The notes: a model not told the origin generated them from the letters alone. DNA of 64,000 bases from Lathyrus oleraceus (GCF_024323335.1 NC_066583.1:372439175-372503174), one strand, 5' to 3'. Counted from the stretch's first letter, positions 1-13,062 are shown. Numbers and translations are program-made.

Positions 1-2246
1 GGAGATAATGTTGTAGTGTCCAATATGGAGCTTGAGAGGTTGCTTAGCATGAAAGGTGGTAAAGGAGAAGCTAGCTATGCCAACAATTCCCAAGCTCAGG
101 TAGCTCCATTCTTAATTTTTTTCAATCTAATTTATCTTTTCATTATCAATACTACTGACTGAGCAGAGGCTAAACAACAGTGTGCTGTTTAGCCTCGGCT
201 TAGTCAATATCATAAATGAAAAATGTAATTTATTCGAAATCAATTAAATTTGTGTAGGCCATACATGCAAAGTCAATGCTTCATTTTCTAAAAGAAGCAC
301 TAGATGGAGTTGAGCTTCATGATCCTAACATTCCATTTGTGGTGGTGGATTTGGGATGTTCATGTGGAAGCAACACTATCAATGTTATGGATGTGATGGT
401 AAAACACATCATGAAGCGTTACGAAGCATTGGGATGTAATCCACCTGAATTCTCTGCTTTTTTCACTGACCTTCCGAGTAATGACTTTAACACCCTTTTT
501 CAACTCCTTCCTCCAATGGCCAACTATGGTGATAGTATGGAAGAGTGCCTTGCTGCTAATAATCACCGTTGCTACTTTGCTGCCGGTGTCCCCGGCTCTT
601 TCTACCGGAGACTTTTTCCGGCTAGGTCTGTTGATGTTTTCCACTCTGCATTTTCTTTGCATTGGTTATCTCAGGTAATATAATTACACCTCTCTGTTTT
701 TTTTTTCTGTTTTTATTCAAAAGACATATAGATACCGATAATATTGACAAAGACAGGTAAATATTGATAATAAATTTTAAAATTAAAAAAATAAATTTTG
801 ATTCTATGCATCAATAATAATTTTAAGATCAATTTATGTGTTACATAATTTTAAATTGCGGTTACGGTCGTAGATCCGATTATTGAGACTATTTCTGACA
901 CATTTTGTACTCATGATCCTTGACCAAAAGATATTTAAAATACACATTTGAAATATGTTTAGAAGTTAAAAAAAATTATTATATTAAAATAATATTAAGT
1001 TTTGGCGTTCTAAAATTTTGACTTTCTATCTTTTAAAAACCTTTTGATTGAATTTCAAGTTCAATAGTATATCATATATTTTCACACCCCTACCCCTATC
1101 CCTACCCCACCCCACCCATCAAAGAATCTATGTAGTCACTATGCACACTAAATTCCACGACATGATAACTTGAAATTTTTGCCACTTCTTGAAGATAATA
1201 ATATATAAAAAATCCATTTTTAATGCATTAGTTAGGAGTAGAAGCCTCATTTTATAAGGCATAAAGTATAACCAAAACATATGTAACTAATCCATTATCT
1301 CAAGATTAGTTTAAAAAAACAACCTCATTATATGGTCCCATGCATGCATGTAGGTACCAGAATCAGTTGAAGACAAGAGATCAAGTGCATACAACAAAGG
1401 AAGGGTTTTCATCCATGGTGCTAATGAGATAACAACAAATGCTTACAAGAAACAATTCCAAACAGATTTGGCAGGTTTCCTCAACTCAAGGTCAATAGAG
1501 ATGAAAAGCAAAGGGACCATGTTTTTGGTTTGTTTAGGCAGAACTTCAGTGGACCCCACAGACCAAGGTGGGGCTGGTCTCCTCTTTGGGACCCATTTTC
1601 AAGATGCTTGGGATGATCTTGTCCAAGAGGTAATCATCAGAAATTTTATCTAAAAGTAAAATCCAAACACTGTGCATGTTTTTTATTGGCAGACCAAAAA
1701 GAACTTGGGACAAAAACATATACATTCTATAACTTACCATGATTTAAAAAGTTGATGTTATATGTTTGTTGGCCACATTCATCATCACAATAGAAATGAT
1801 AATTGAATGCTATGATGATGAAATTTTCATATCACATGTGGTTTAATACATGGTTTATGATTTTAATCATGTGCTTAATCACTTCATAGGGGTTAATTAG
1901 CAATGAGAAAAGAGATGATTTTAATATTCCGGTTTATGCACCAAGTTTACAAGACTTCAAGGAAGTGGTTGAAGCTGATGGTTCATTTTCCATTAACAAA
2001 CTTGAAGTTTTCAAAGGAGGGAGTCCTCTTGTAGTGAATCAACCTGATGATGCAAGTGAAGTGGGAAGGGCTTTGGCAAACAGTTGTAGAAGTGTTTCTG
2101 GTGTTCTTGTTGATGCACATATTGGTGATAAGCTCAGTGAGGAACTTTTTCTTAGAGTGGAGAAAAGAGGCACTAATCATGGCAAAGAGTTGTTAGAGAA
2201 ACTTCAGTTCTTTCACATTGTTGCATCCCTTTCTTTTGTTCAATGA
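1..2246 (+). CDS. IAMT1: Indole-3-acetate O-methyltransferase (SABATH family), 5' end cut by window
   Basis: Transfers a methyl group from S-adenosylmethionine to the carboxyl of indole-3-acetic acid, giving methyl-IAA, in the cytosol. Exons that splice in frame with GT..AG introns: 1-99, 258-674, 1354-1629, 1890-2246; 382 residues are visible. Reading is open from base 1 (GDNVVVSNMELERLLSMKGG), and IAMT1 homologues have a few residues before this, so the first codons lie outside the window; the ATG at 25 is probably internal. The SAM-binding motif DLGCSCGSNT lies early in exon 2, and exon 2/3 joins as HSAFSLHWLSQVPESV. Blocks in exons 3-4 (CLGRTSVDPTDQGGAGLLFG, FNIPVYAPSLQDFKEV) match IAMT1 rather than salicylate or jasmonate methyltransferases, as far as I recall these families. 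No frameshift or stop is seen. An AATAAA-like signal lies just after the stop (about 2254). Substrate is inferred from family resemblance. Confidence 0.92.
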
Positions 2247-3865
2247 GTAAGGGAAATAAAATGGATTTGAATTGTATGCAGTGTGATTTTGTGGAATCAA
2301 GCATATTTGAATTGCCCGATTAATATTGGATAGTTCAAATTTCAATGTAATTTTGTTTTTATTATTAAATCTAAAATATCTAATTTGAAATGAGAATTAT
2401 TCGATTTTGATTAGACAAACTAAAAGTGATTTGCATATTGTTTCGAATTGGAACAAGAAATTGGCATAGATCAAGTGGAACTCTGGAGTTCCGAAGCAAT
2501 GAAGTGAGTTTTCGGTATGACGAAGCGGGAGTGGACCTGACATTACAAAATAGAGAAAGTAGTATGAGTGTATGAATAAGAGAATATCTGAAATGACACG
2601 TGTTAAACATTATACAGTACGGACCGTCAAAACTGTCCCTGTGGGATATGGTGCCCCATGCTTGTCCGATCACATCTAATAGAGGAAATGCACAAAAGGC
2701 ATGAATCACCTGTCCTTGGCTAGAGTGAAGTCCCAAATATTTCATGCATCTTTCTCTTGATTGGAATGAAGTCCCAAATATTCCATGCATTTTTCCTTAT
2801 GATGCCTATTTGTTGGACCTTCCATCGTGAGCTAGGCGAACGGGCCAAAACAATTATCCCTCAAGCTCTTGTGCTTACTCGTAAAATGGGGGCTAGTTAC
2901 GCATGCCTTTCGTCCGGCTTCTGGTGGAAGGAAGTGGAAAGCCCTTGATGAGACATGAATAACATTGGGAATAGACGCATTAAATATCTCCCCGTGATTA
3001 GCGAATGTTTCACAAAGGAGTTTCGGCTCATGGCCTTACGTCTGATACCAATGATGTCTTCATATATTAGGGTATTCAAGTATTGTTAACATTCTAAGAA
3101 AGTTTTGGACCTTCGGTGGTTCACACTTCCCAATGTCTACCATTGAGGATTGTACGACCATCTTCGTTGGAGGATATATGAGGAGTTCTGAGGTTAATAT
3201 CTCATTTTTTCGTCATTCGTGAGTCTTGAAAACTCCTTTCATATGCTTATGATTTATTTCATCTTCTCCCATACCCTTTGGTTGGCCATCATTCCGATAG
3301 ATTTATGTCCCTTCCTCTAGTAAATCATACAATGTGCGAGTTAGTGAGTTCATCTTCTTCAAAGTCACACTTCAAAAACCTTTCTTTTCTTTTATATTTG
3401 TATGTGTTACCAAAGTTTATGCATAAGAGAGTTATGGAATGTATTGAAGGAGAAAATCCATATCAATGGTGAAATGTTAGGGTGGCGATATTTATTATGA
3501 AAAGAGGTTTAGGGATTTGGTCATTCCTTTCTTGTGTTTTGGCAAAACCTCTCGCCATAGATGGATTTCAACATGGATGCAAAGTTTAAATTTACATCGA
3601 TCATGTGCCTCCACTGATGGTTGTTTCTTTTTATATGTTGGAAGTTGTCTTTAAAATGGACAACTCTTGCCCCAGAGCCCAGAAAGTGTTAAGAGACAAC
3701 TCGGTCGTGTGGATGGATAAAGAACCATTGAATATTTTTTCCACCTTCAACGGTAAGGGTCGCTTGAGTCATGCCATCATCAGGTGGGTTCTTCTTCGGA
3801 TTGGAGAGGTGTTTTCCCTAGATAAGGATAAAAGGATATGCAGTAAATATGATGGTTGTGTCATC
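2247..3865. other. Intergenic DNA, decayed, no gene recognised
   Basis: Contains the IAMT1 3' flank and then low-coherence sequence with only short open frames in both strands. A 41-bp direct duplication containing 'gaagtcccaaata' lies at about 2717-2805. Base composition and scattered stops suggest old retrotransposon-derived DNA, but I could not place it in a family. Confidence 0.5.
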
Positions 3866-4210
3866 TAAGTGTTGAAAACGGACGTGTCTACCTCATTTAG
3901 GTCGGACCCACAAAAGCCCACAAAAAATAGAGTGGGTGTGGGGAGGGCTTGATTGAGGGTGTGTGCCTAAAATCTTGGCCGACCCCGTAAAAAATGAGGA
4001 CGGTGCAGGCGTACATATGGACCTTGCACCTCTAAAGACTAAAAGTTGCAAAAATTCTTGTTAATGTTTACACCTGTAAAATCTCGCAAAAACTAGTGTG
4101 GGCGCAAGGCGGACATATTAGATGGTGAAAGCATAAAACCTTATTTTGTCCCGCAAAAATATGGGGGAAAACGGGCATGCCCAACAGGCCGACCTGTTTT
4201 TCCATCCCTA
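3866..4210. mobile_element. Probable hAT-type MITE (about 345 bp)
   Basis: The left end TAAGTGTTGAAAACGGAC and the reverse complement of the right end, TAGGGATGGAAAAACAGG, form imperfect terminal inverted repeats. The flanks GTCATC (3860-3865) and GTCACC (4211-4216) look like a decayed target duplication. The interior has no ORF and repeats GC-rich words (gacccacaaaa, gaccccgtaaaa). The TA(G/A)GG-type end resembles widespread plant hAT MITEs; the family is inferred. Confidence 0.5.
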
Positions 4211-5994
4211 GTCACCCCCTTTCATGAATGCATATTTTCCTTGATTGATTTTCGCCTCCATTTACCATCTGGAAATTGCTCCCTCACAACTGCACTTGAT
4301 GAGTTGAGCTTACGTCAAAGTCTTTCAGTACTGGAGTGAGTACAAGAGAAATGTCTCGAACTTGACACTTTTTTGTCATCTCTTTAAATCCTAACACAGT
4401 TCCTCCCAATAAGTCAAGGTCTTATTTCCCGCAGGAAGAATAACAAGATGTTTAAGGTGTATTCCGACATTGTGAAAAACTTAAAGTATTAGTATTATTG
4501 GATTACCCTCTTACTAAAATGTCTCACTTTAACATGTGCGACATGGAACTCGATCCACCTTACCCATGCTCGAGTCAATCTTCCATGTTCTATCATTAGA
4601 GCCATTTCTTGGCGGACTCCGAGTCCTATGTATACAATCTGGATGACTTGTCTCAAAAAGAGAACTACCTGAAGAGGAAATTGGTAACTTTCTTTGACGG
4701 TTTGAGTTTCATTGACAATGTTTCTTCTTTTAAGGAGGCACCAAAGAAACAAAAGAAACAGTACATATAAATGTGTTTATTAGTAGAAGCCACTACTAAA
4801 GCAGAGAGGCATGTCATCTTCGATGAGTGATGTAGAATATTTATTCTTTTCTTCATTGCTTTCTTGGTGACTATTTTCTTAACTTGCTTATTTTCTTGCT
4901 TGTAGATAAGATGAAGTTCCACCAAACAATACTATAATTGAAGAGGACTCATATGGTTGTCCTTCTTCTTTTATGGGGCACTAATATGTCATATAATGGG
5001 AGAGTTCCAATTATGGGGTCCTTTATTGATCTGTCCATAATCAATCTTCTCATCTCGGTTCCAACAGAAGTTTAAGGTTCTTTTGACCAACTCGTTGTGG
5101 GAAGTGTTATATGTTTGTCACTGCATGTTCATGGAGGTATTCCTTCCACGGGTCCTTCTATTAAAATTTGTCCAGAAAGTGAAGCATCTAAAATAAGCCC
5201 TTATATAACTAGAGAAGACCAAGGAAAGGATGGTTCTGGAGGAGGTTCAACGTTTCCGCTTGTTACCTCGTCTCTTACACTTCTAGTTTGCCCTAGTCCT
5301 TAGACGGTCGGGGAGTTCCAATGTTATGTTTATAAAGAAGATTATTCATACTTCTCAAGTAAGGTTGGGGTTGTTCATCAGAAGGAGTTGGAGAAAATGT
5401 CATACCAAATGTGCAGGATGTCGGGTATCTTAATATTTGATGATGGTGGAAAAGGAGATATCTTTCTACCTGACTGTCTCCGGAAAGATAAAGAAGTGCT
5501 ATAGGAGAACATTAATACTTTTACTATTAAGAGAGTGTGGTACTTGGAAGAGCTAATATAAGAGAGTGGTCTGGTGAGAGAGATAAGAACTTATGTGTCG
5601 ACTTTAAGTTATCCTTACTTACTAAATCAAAAGGGTGTACTCTCTTGTTCTAGAGATATAGAAGAAGGATAAAACCCTATTATCCTCTCGGACTACATAA
5701 TCCACAATTGAGTTTGCTCATGTTGGGGCGAGCCATACATTTGACTCCTCTTGCAAGACAATAATGGAGTTGGAGGCATCTCTGACCGAGGCTCCAAAAG
5801 GTTTGGGGAAGGTTGAGGAAGGCCTTATGCAAATTTGTTCTTTGTTCTGCAAGTTTCTTTTGAAAATGCCTTACAATATGTGGAATTTTTTAATCCCACT
5901 ATGCATATTTCACGAGAGCAGGTTCATCCAAATCAATAAATAGTGGATGAGAAGTCAATCATTTTCCAACATGAGTCAGGTTTGTAGCCTTTTG

Positions 5995-5996
<2 letters not shown>
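4211..5996 (+). pseudogene. Decayed, possibly gag-like retrotransposon remnant
   Basis: Conceptual plus-strand translation at 4230-4760 gives broken stretches (for example WSEYKRN.. then LFCHLFKS) that resemble the plant-specific gypsy-type gag/Transposase_28 domain, with many stops. The remainder to 5996 shows no recognisable domain. A weak call: only a profile search could confirm it. Confidence 0.25.

Positions 5997-6062
<66 letters not shown>
5997..6062. repeat. (TA)n microsatellite
   Basis: About 33 uninterrupted TA dinucleotides that end four bases before the left edge of the Tat-type LTR at 6067. Confidence 0.95.
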
Positions 6063-6065
<3 letters not shown>

Positions 6066-6066
6066 C

Positions 6067-7425
6067 TGATCAAAAAGTACATGTGTGCATGTTACCCCTG
6101 CAATAACAAAGGCACTTCGAGACCTTAATAGGTATAATACGTTTTATGGTGCTTATGGATTGTCCAAAGCAGCGAGAAGCTACATATGGTGATATTTTGT
6201 GGCGGTTTAGTGGACCTTCTCACGTGAGGTAAGAGGCTATATATGTAGCGTGATACTTTTGTTGGGTAACAATAATGCGATATGATATGTATGGCTTAAG
6301 ATATATCCTTTCTCCCGATATGGTAGAGATATTTATAATGGCTCTAGGCCTAGGGTTTCCTTGGGAAAGGTCACCGCCTACCTATTCAATGGTGGACTGG
6401 TGTATCCCTATTTCCAAGGGAACATGGGTCAGTTGTTGACCCAGACTTCTCTCATTCATAAAAATGTCTTATCCCACGTTTCCCAGAACTTGACGACAGG
6501 GAAGTGTTGAGGGGCGAGGCGGTACCTCCCTGAGGGAGATATGTGATTGTTGTCTTTCATGAGATGAGGCTCGGGGTCACCGCCTTAGTCAAGTCCTTTA
6601 CAAATATAATACTACATAGTCCCTCAAGCACGGGGCCGTTGATAGAGGATGAGGTATTTTTAGACCGTGGTATATGGGAGTACCTCGAGGCCCTAAATTT
6701 TCCTATGTGACGTGATAGGCCTGTTAGGCCTGGTGGTTTTTTAAGAGAAGTCATATTGTTCGGTCGTGCCTCTTTGAGAGATTTCTATGTGTGGTCCTGC
6801 CCGAGAAGACTCTAAGTCCCTCGGGTGAGAGTTTGATTAGCTTGGGAAATCTAAGTCCCTCAGGTGAAGTTTTCTATAGTTCGACTGGTGAGACTATAAG
6901 TCCCTTAGATGAGGTGTTATGTCTCTTGGTGGGACTTCTATCAAGCCCTCAGACAAGAATCATGAATAAGTATCTTAGGCTAGACTTCGATCGTGCCTCT
7001 TGGAATGATTTCAATGTTTGGTCCCACCCGAGGAGACTCTGAGTCCCTCAGGCGAGAGTTTGATTTTTTGGGGAAATCTAAGTACCTCAGGAGAAGTTAT
7101 CTATAGCCCGACTAATGATACTATAAGTCCCTCAGGTGACGTGTTATATTACTTATTTGTATTACCCTGAGGGGGGAAAGGATCTTCATCATAAAGTCCA
7201 GCAAGTATTGCCTCATGGGGTGACAAGAATATTTGCTATGAAGTCCAGCAAGTATTGCCTCAAGGGGTTGTAAGGATCTTCACTATGAAGTCTAACATAT
7301 AAATATTAAATCAAGGGGCCGCAAGGATCTTCGATATGAAGTCCAACATACAAAATATTTAGAAAATTATCCCTGATGGTCATAAAAGCTCAAAAATTGT
7401 TCACTAGTACATAATCATTGTGCCT
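6067..7425 (-). repeat. 3' LTR of a Tat-lineage Ty3/gypsy element (decayed)
   Basis: Starts TGATCAAAAAGTACA on the plus strand, and 6067-6612 is recognisably homologous to 12532-13060. Shared blocks include gcgagaagc, ctctaggcct and 'ctgagggagatatgtgat'. Degenerate tandem words occur inside: 'aagtccctcaggtgag'-type repeats at about 6800-7150 and 'aagtccagcaagtattgcctca' units (split here only for description) at about 7190-7345. The right edge is approximate, set just past the end of the integrase remnant. Confidence 0.6.
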
Positions 7426-7429
7426 CTTA

Positions 7430-10400
7430 GGAAATTATAAATAATTTAACTGTAATAATATCTAAGATGGAAAGTGTTCCAGGTTCTATGTAAGATCTGT
7501 CCTTCCAACTTCTGTAACTTATACGCCTCATGAGGGAGCTTCTGGAATATGCGGTATGGCCCATCCCAATTAGGTTGTAGTTGTCCCTGTTATGCGGGAA
7601 GAACCATCTCTTGTAATACCATGTCACCCTTTTACATCTCTCTTGGCTTGACTTTGGATTTATATCTTTTGGTGGCTCTATGTTTGGCCACCAATTCACG
7701 GATATGTGTGACTTCTCTCAATTCGTCGATCGAGTCTTCCAGACTTCTAATTTATGCTTATTTTCTTCTTTATTAAATTGGTATTGTTGCCATGAGGGGG
7801 TATCAAAATCCATAGGAAAAATGTCGTATGCTCCATATATCATGGAAAATGTAGTTTCTTTGGTGGTGGAGTGCGGATTGGTGTGCTATGACCATAATAT
7901 CTCGTACAGTATCTTAACACATAAACCCTTGGCATCATCAAGTTTCTTCTCAAGTTTCTTATAAATTACTTTGTTTGCTGACTTCGTCTGCTCATTGTCC
8001 TGAGGGTGTACGACTGATACAAACTTTGTTTGCACTCCCAAATAATTTCAAAAATCAGTAACCATAGCACGGGCGAACTGAGTTCCATTGTCAGAGAGGA
8101 TAGCTCTGGGAAGTCCATACTTGGACATAATTTTATACAAATAGAAACAAGGAACTTTCTCAGTTGTGATTTTAGCAAAAGCTTCCACCTCTATCTATTT
8201 AGTTTAATAATAAACTCCCACTATCCAGAATTTTAGTTGACCTTGAGCTAAGGGAAATAGACCCAGGATTTCCATGCCCCATTGATAAAAATGCCAAGGC
8301 AAAGCCATAGACTGAAGAAGTTTAGTCAGAGCATGGTGAAGATCAGCATGTCTCTGGCACTGATTTCACTTCTTGACAAAGGCGATGTTATCCTTCACCA
8401 AAGTAGGCCAACAATGTCCCGCCCTTAACAGCTTGTGGGGGAGGAATTTTCAGCCAACGTGAGCGTTGCAAGCTCCCTTGTATACTTCTACAAGCACCAA
8501 GCCGATTTCATGGTCACCTAGGAACCATAGCATGGGAAAATCCCTTCCCATTTTATAAAGTTTTCCATAGGTGAGGGTGTACTTGGGAGCCTATTTTTGA
8601 ATTCTTCTCGCTTCCCCCTCGTATAGTAGAAGTTCGTTCAACTTTAGGTAACACAATATGAGCGACATCCAACTAGAACCATTGTCTTTGATTTTCCAAG
8701 CTTGGACAGGAGGTCGGCTCTGAAGTTATGTTCACATAAATGTGTTCTATTTCAAAATAAGTAAAATGAGAGGGTAAACTTTATACCTTTTAAAAATATT
8801 TTATATGTTGGGGTTCCTTTTCCTGGTACTGTCTGAGGACTTGGATGGCGACTAATTGGGAGTCACTTTTGGTCTTCAGTCTAGAGGTGTCCATCTATGA
8901 GGTGAGAACCATGTCGGCGATAAGGGCCTCGTATTCTGCTTGATTATTGGCGGGTGAACTCAAACGTCAATGCTTGCTCGATGAGTATGTCGTCAGGACC
9001 TTCCAAGACTATCCCAATGTCGCTTCCTTTCATGTTTGAGGAGCCATCTACCGATAACGCCCATTCTAGGGGCATCTACTCATCCACATGTGAGATAAAT
9101 TCTGCCACGAAATTTTCCAGAGCATGTGATATGATGCTTCCCCTCGGGACATATTGGATGTCGTATTTTGGGAATTCCACTGCCTAATATACCATCCTTC
9201 CTGCCAAATCTGGCTTCTTGAAGACTTGACGAACACGATAATTGGTTTTCAAAAAGATATTGTGACCCTGAAAATAAGGTTTCAACTTCCTCTCTGCGAC
9301 GATGAAGGCTAGTTCTAGCTTATCAATCTTCTAATAACGTGCTTATGCACCTTTGAATACCTTTCTTACAAAATATACAAGTCTCTTTTCCTTGCTTGTC
9401 TTCTGGACAAGGACTGAGCTCATTGCCTGATCTGTGACTGAGAGATAGAAGAGTCGTGGAGACTCCTCTCTCGAGCGAGTGAGAATGGTGGCGATGTGAG
9501 AAATACATTCACCTTATAGAAAGAATATTCTCACTCGGAGGTCCATTATAATCTCTATTTCTTCTTACAGGTGGTAAAGAAAAGGAAAGCTTTGTCGCCT
9601 ACGCATGATATGAAGCGAGATAGGGCGGCAAGGCGACCTATAAGTTGTTGTACTTCCTTGACATTTGTGGGGGTTCTCATAGTGATGACTGCTTGGCATT
9701 TGACTAGATTGGCCTCAACGCCTCTTCTCGTCAGCATTAACCCTGGGAATTTCCCATTCTGAACCCCGAAAGAACACTTGGCGAGATTCAGGCGCAAATC
9801 ATACTTCTTGGGTGATTACAGGACTTTCTTCAAATCTTCTGCATGGTTGTGCCCTTCTATAATTTTCACTATCATGTCATGAACATAGATCTCCGGGCTT
9901 GTCCTATCTGATGGGCGAGCACAACGTTCATGAGTCACTAGTAGGTGGCGACAAAGTTCTTGAGGCCGAAGGGCTTGGCATTGTAGTAGTAGTTGCCATG
10001 ATTCGACATAAAGGATGTCTTAGAAACATCCAAGGGGTCCATATGAATTTGGTGATACCCTGAGTATGCATCCATGAACCTCAAAGTGCAGTATCCTGAT
10101 GACCTATCGATAAGGCAATCGGTGCTTGGCAACAGGTATAGGTCTTTAGGACAGGCGGCGTTCATATTAGTAAAGTCTACACACATATGCCACCTGTTGT
10201 TATATTTCCATACTAGAACCTTGATGGTTATCCAAGTAGGGTATTTCATTTCTCTGATGAAGGAGACGTCAGATAGTTTCCCCACCTCTTCATGAATGGA
10301 AGCCCTATTCTCCTTGCCAAATTTTTGCTTCCTCTATGTCACTAGTTTGACGGGATGGTGGATGGAAACATAATGGTTCGCCATTTTGATGTATATCTCA

Positions 10401-10815
10401 AACATATTAGAGAGAGCCCAAGCAAACAAGTTGACATTCTTAATGAATTGGTCGACTAGCTCACATTCTTCCTCCTCATAAAGTGAAATGCCTATCTTTG
10501 TGACCTGATGGAAGAACTGGCCTATTTGGACTTCCTACAAGTCCTTTGTGGATGTGAGCCTTTCATCGTCCACGCCCAATCAGGGGTCCCAACACTCGAG
10601 GTCAGTATTTGGAACATTAGAAAGGGGGCACCAACAAAGGTGAGCTCTTCCCTCTATGTTGCCATGCTACTTTGGTAACACTCTTGAACAATTTGTTGAT
10701 TTCATAAGACTGTACCGACTCTCCTTCTAGGTTGTAGATACTTCAGGACTAAGTACGGGGTGGATATGACCGTCCCTAGCTCGTTAATGGTGGGTCGCCC
10801 AACAACAGCTCACGG
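7430..10815 (-). pseudogene. Tat-lineage gypsy pol remnant (protease end, RT, RNase H, integrase)
   Basis: Read on the minus strand from right to left. The protease C-terminus (GRPTINELGTV) lies near 10770-10812. Reverse transcriptase lies at 10285-9938 (RMCVDF-like, MDAYSGYHQIHMDP, PFGLKN) and continues at 9797-9555 (LAKCSFGV, GKFPG, LMLTRRGVEANLVKCQAVI, VKEVQQLIGRLAALSRF). An RNase H word (NNQAEYEALIA) is at about 8905-8950. Integrase zinc-finger words are near 8340-8420, a catalytic-core word (YGLPRAILSDNGTQFA) near 8060-8130, and the integrase C-terminal tail at 7440-7700. Frames are broken by many stops and shifts and the catalytic YxDD of RT is not readable, so this is a dead copy. The motif style (ANPDKCQAVI, LTGRLAALSRF relatives) is Tat/Retand-like rather than chromovirus. 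Confidence 0.8.
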
Positions 10816-10819
10816 TGGT

Positions 10820-12219
10820 ATGCGGGAACGGGTCGGCATGTCGCGGTGGGCGATAGGTTTGCGTTTTCTGGTTTGTTGTCCAGTTCGGCGAGTTTTTGAG
10901 TAATTTCAAGTTTGAAGACTTTTCGTTACCTTTTTTATAAGTTTAAGAGTAAAATTTGTTGCATTAGAGTTATCAAAGTTGATTTTGAGTTGCTTAGAGT
11001 TGGAGATCAAAATATAGGATACACTTGAGTTAGTGTGAAGCCTTTTGACACTATAAGGTTGCTTTTTGAGTAATATTTTTATCTGTTTAAGGTTGTTAAG
11101 GAAAAAGAGTCAAAATTGAGTTGTTGAGTAATTTATATTAATATTATTGAGTTATTGAATAATTTATAATAATACTATTGAGTTGTTGAGTAAAATTGAG
11201 TAATCTGACAGGTTCAAAGTTGTTTTGGTAAGACTAGAGCATGCGTTGAGTAATTGTTGCCTTGCCCTGTTGGTGGCCTTAAATGAGTATTAATGTTTTA
11301 CCCTGTTGATGAGTAATTGTGAAGATTTTATATAACTATATTAAATTGAGTTGTAGTTATATAATCTTTTGAGTTAATATTTTTAGAGAGGAACTACGGA
11401 GTTGGCCTTACATTGGCAAAATTATGATTCAGAGAGAACCTTGTTGAGTACAAGATATGAATGCTATTTCCTTGATGTAGAGTTTGAATATTTAGTATAT
11501 GGTCTAAAATTTGTTATTGAAGATCATGCATTCATGTATATCAGAGATAGGTAGAACTTCGGTCTGACGAGGTCACTGTTCAGAGAGGAACCAATGACAA
11601 TCTCAAGTTCAGAAAGGAACAAAGTTTAGAGAGGAACCAGAGACATGGGTAACTCAATAATATAACTCTGAATTCTAAACCTTGGTATCACATGAATATT
11701 GAAGGGGAATAACATAGCATTTAATTTGCATTGTAATTGATTATAGGTGTGAATTAATATTTATATTGATGCTATTATTATTCAAAAACTATTCTTGTTG
11801 TTTAATACACCGATATCATCTATGAAGTTATTATCACCCCTTTTTATTGTTATTTTGTTCCTTATGTTGGTATTGTAGACACTCAGGTAGAAGAGCACTA
11901 GATGTTGCTTGTTGCGAAGGATTGACATAGATGCTGACTTCTTTTGTTTACTATTTTTATTTTAGTTTTCTGCGATGTTGCTCTGATAGTGTAACATCGG
12001 GACATGTTTCCTTAATTGTTATTTCCTGATATTTATGAATTATTTAAGTATGATGATATGTTTTTAGTTGAGATGGTATGTTTTGAATTTCCATTGCATT
12101 GTTATAAAACTTTTGAGAAGCATGATTATTTGAAGGAGATGTGTGAAACCCTTGCTATTTAAATATGATATTTGTATGTTTTTATTTAATTAAGAGTTTT
12201 TCGAGGTTAGGGTGTTACA
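10820..12219 (+). mobile_element. Probable solo LTR of a chromovirus-like element
   Basis: An interval foreign to the Tat protease that surrounds it: protease N-terminal words lie to the right (12236-12340) and C-terminal words to the left (10770-10812). It ends with 'agggtgttaca' at 12219 and contains a block (about 11875-12010, 'gacactcaggtagaagagc' and 'gtaacatcgggacatg') of the kind seen in Tekay-type LTRs. The left edge and TSD were not resolved. No internal coding region is present. Confidence 0.45.
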
Positions 12220-12508
12220 TCCTAAAACAGGATGTTGATGGAGCTACCAGGATCTATCAAGACTCACTTGATATCCCATGTTGCATAGTGATGACCTGGG
12301 GGTCATTATAGTGAGGACTGACTCTGAGGGCGTCCTCCTAAAAAAAGTGATGTTAATGGTGTTTGTGTTGGGACGTAGAGTTACCTCCACTAGCGAAACC
12401 TTTGGAAATTGTGTTTATGTTGGGAGTAGAGTTTTGTCGGCCATATTTGAAGGGAATATGGAAGGAGTTAGAATAAAAGATGTGTGTCCTAGGTTAGTTT
12501 TATCGGAA
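12220..12508 (-). pseudogene. Tat gag C-terminus and protease N-terminus remnant
   Basis: Minus-strand words include TISKGFASGG-like sequence (gag/protease linker of Tat elements), SPHYNDPQVITM and, after a frame change, LIDPGSSINILF-like protease sequence. It sits directly beside the PBS at 12509-12525, so nearly all of gag is missing from this copy. It continues across the solo LTR into the pol remnant at 10815. Confidence 0.6.
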
Positions 12509-12525
12509 CCCCATGGTAGGAGCCA
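12509..12525 (-). other. Primer-binding site of the Tat element
   Basis: The minus strand reads TGGCTCCTACCATGGGG, a mutated form of the TGGCGCC-type PBS usual in Tat elements. It is placed six bases from the LTR edge at 12532, which fixes the right-hand LTR as the 5' LTR. Confidence 0.65.
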
Positions 12526-12531
12526 CTATAC

Positions 12532-13062
12532 TGATCAAAAAGTACACGTGATCGCAAGGGCAGGGGCACTCAGAGGCCTTAGTATGTATATTATGTTATA
12601 CAGTGGTTAAGACTTTCCCATGGCGGCGAGAAGCCTTATTGGTGGTGTTTTCTGCTGGTTTAGATGACCTGCTCACATGAGGTGAGAGACTCTGTATATA
12701 GCGTGATAATTTTTTGTGTAACAAAAGTGTGGTACGATATGTATAACTTAAGATCTGTTCTTTATCTCGATGGGGGAGGAATATTTATAGGGGCTCTAGG
12801 CCTTGGTTTTCCTTGGGAAAAGACATTGCCCACCTAATCAATGGGGGACCGTTGAATCCTTATTTCCAAGGAAACGTGAGTCAGTGGTTACCCCTAACTT
12901 CTCTCTGTCCCAAAAACCATGTATCTCATGTTTCCCATTACTGGGTGACAAGGAAGTATTAAGGGACGAGGTGGTACCCCCCTGAGGGCGATATGTGATC
13001 GCCGTCCCTCTTGGGAGGCGGCTCAGGGTCATCTCCCTAGCTAGATCCTTTACAAATATAAC

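Noticed and set aside
2380..2790. 136-codon minus frame downstream of IAMT1
   Set aside because: Composition is not protein-like, it includes the 41-bp duplication, and no motif is recognised.
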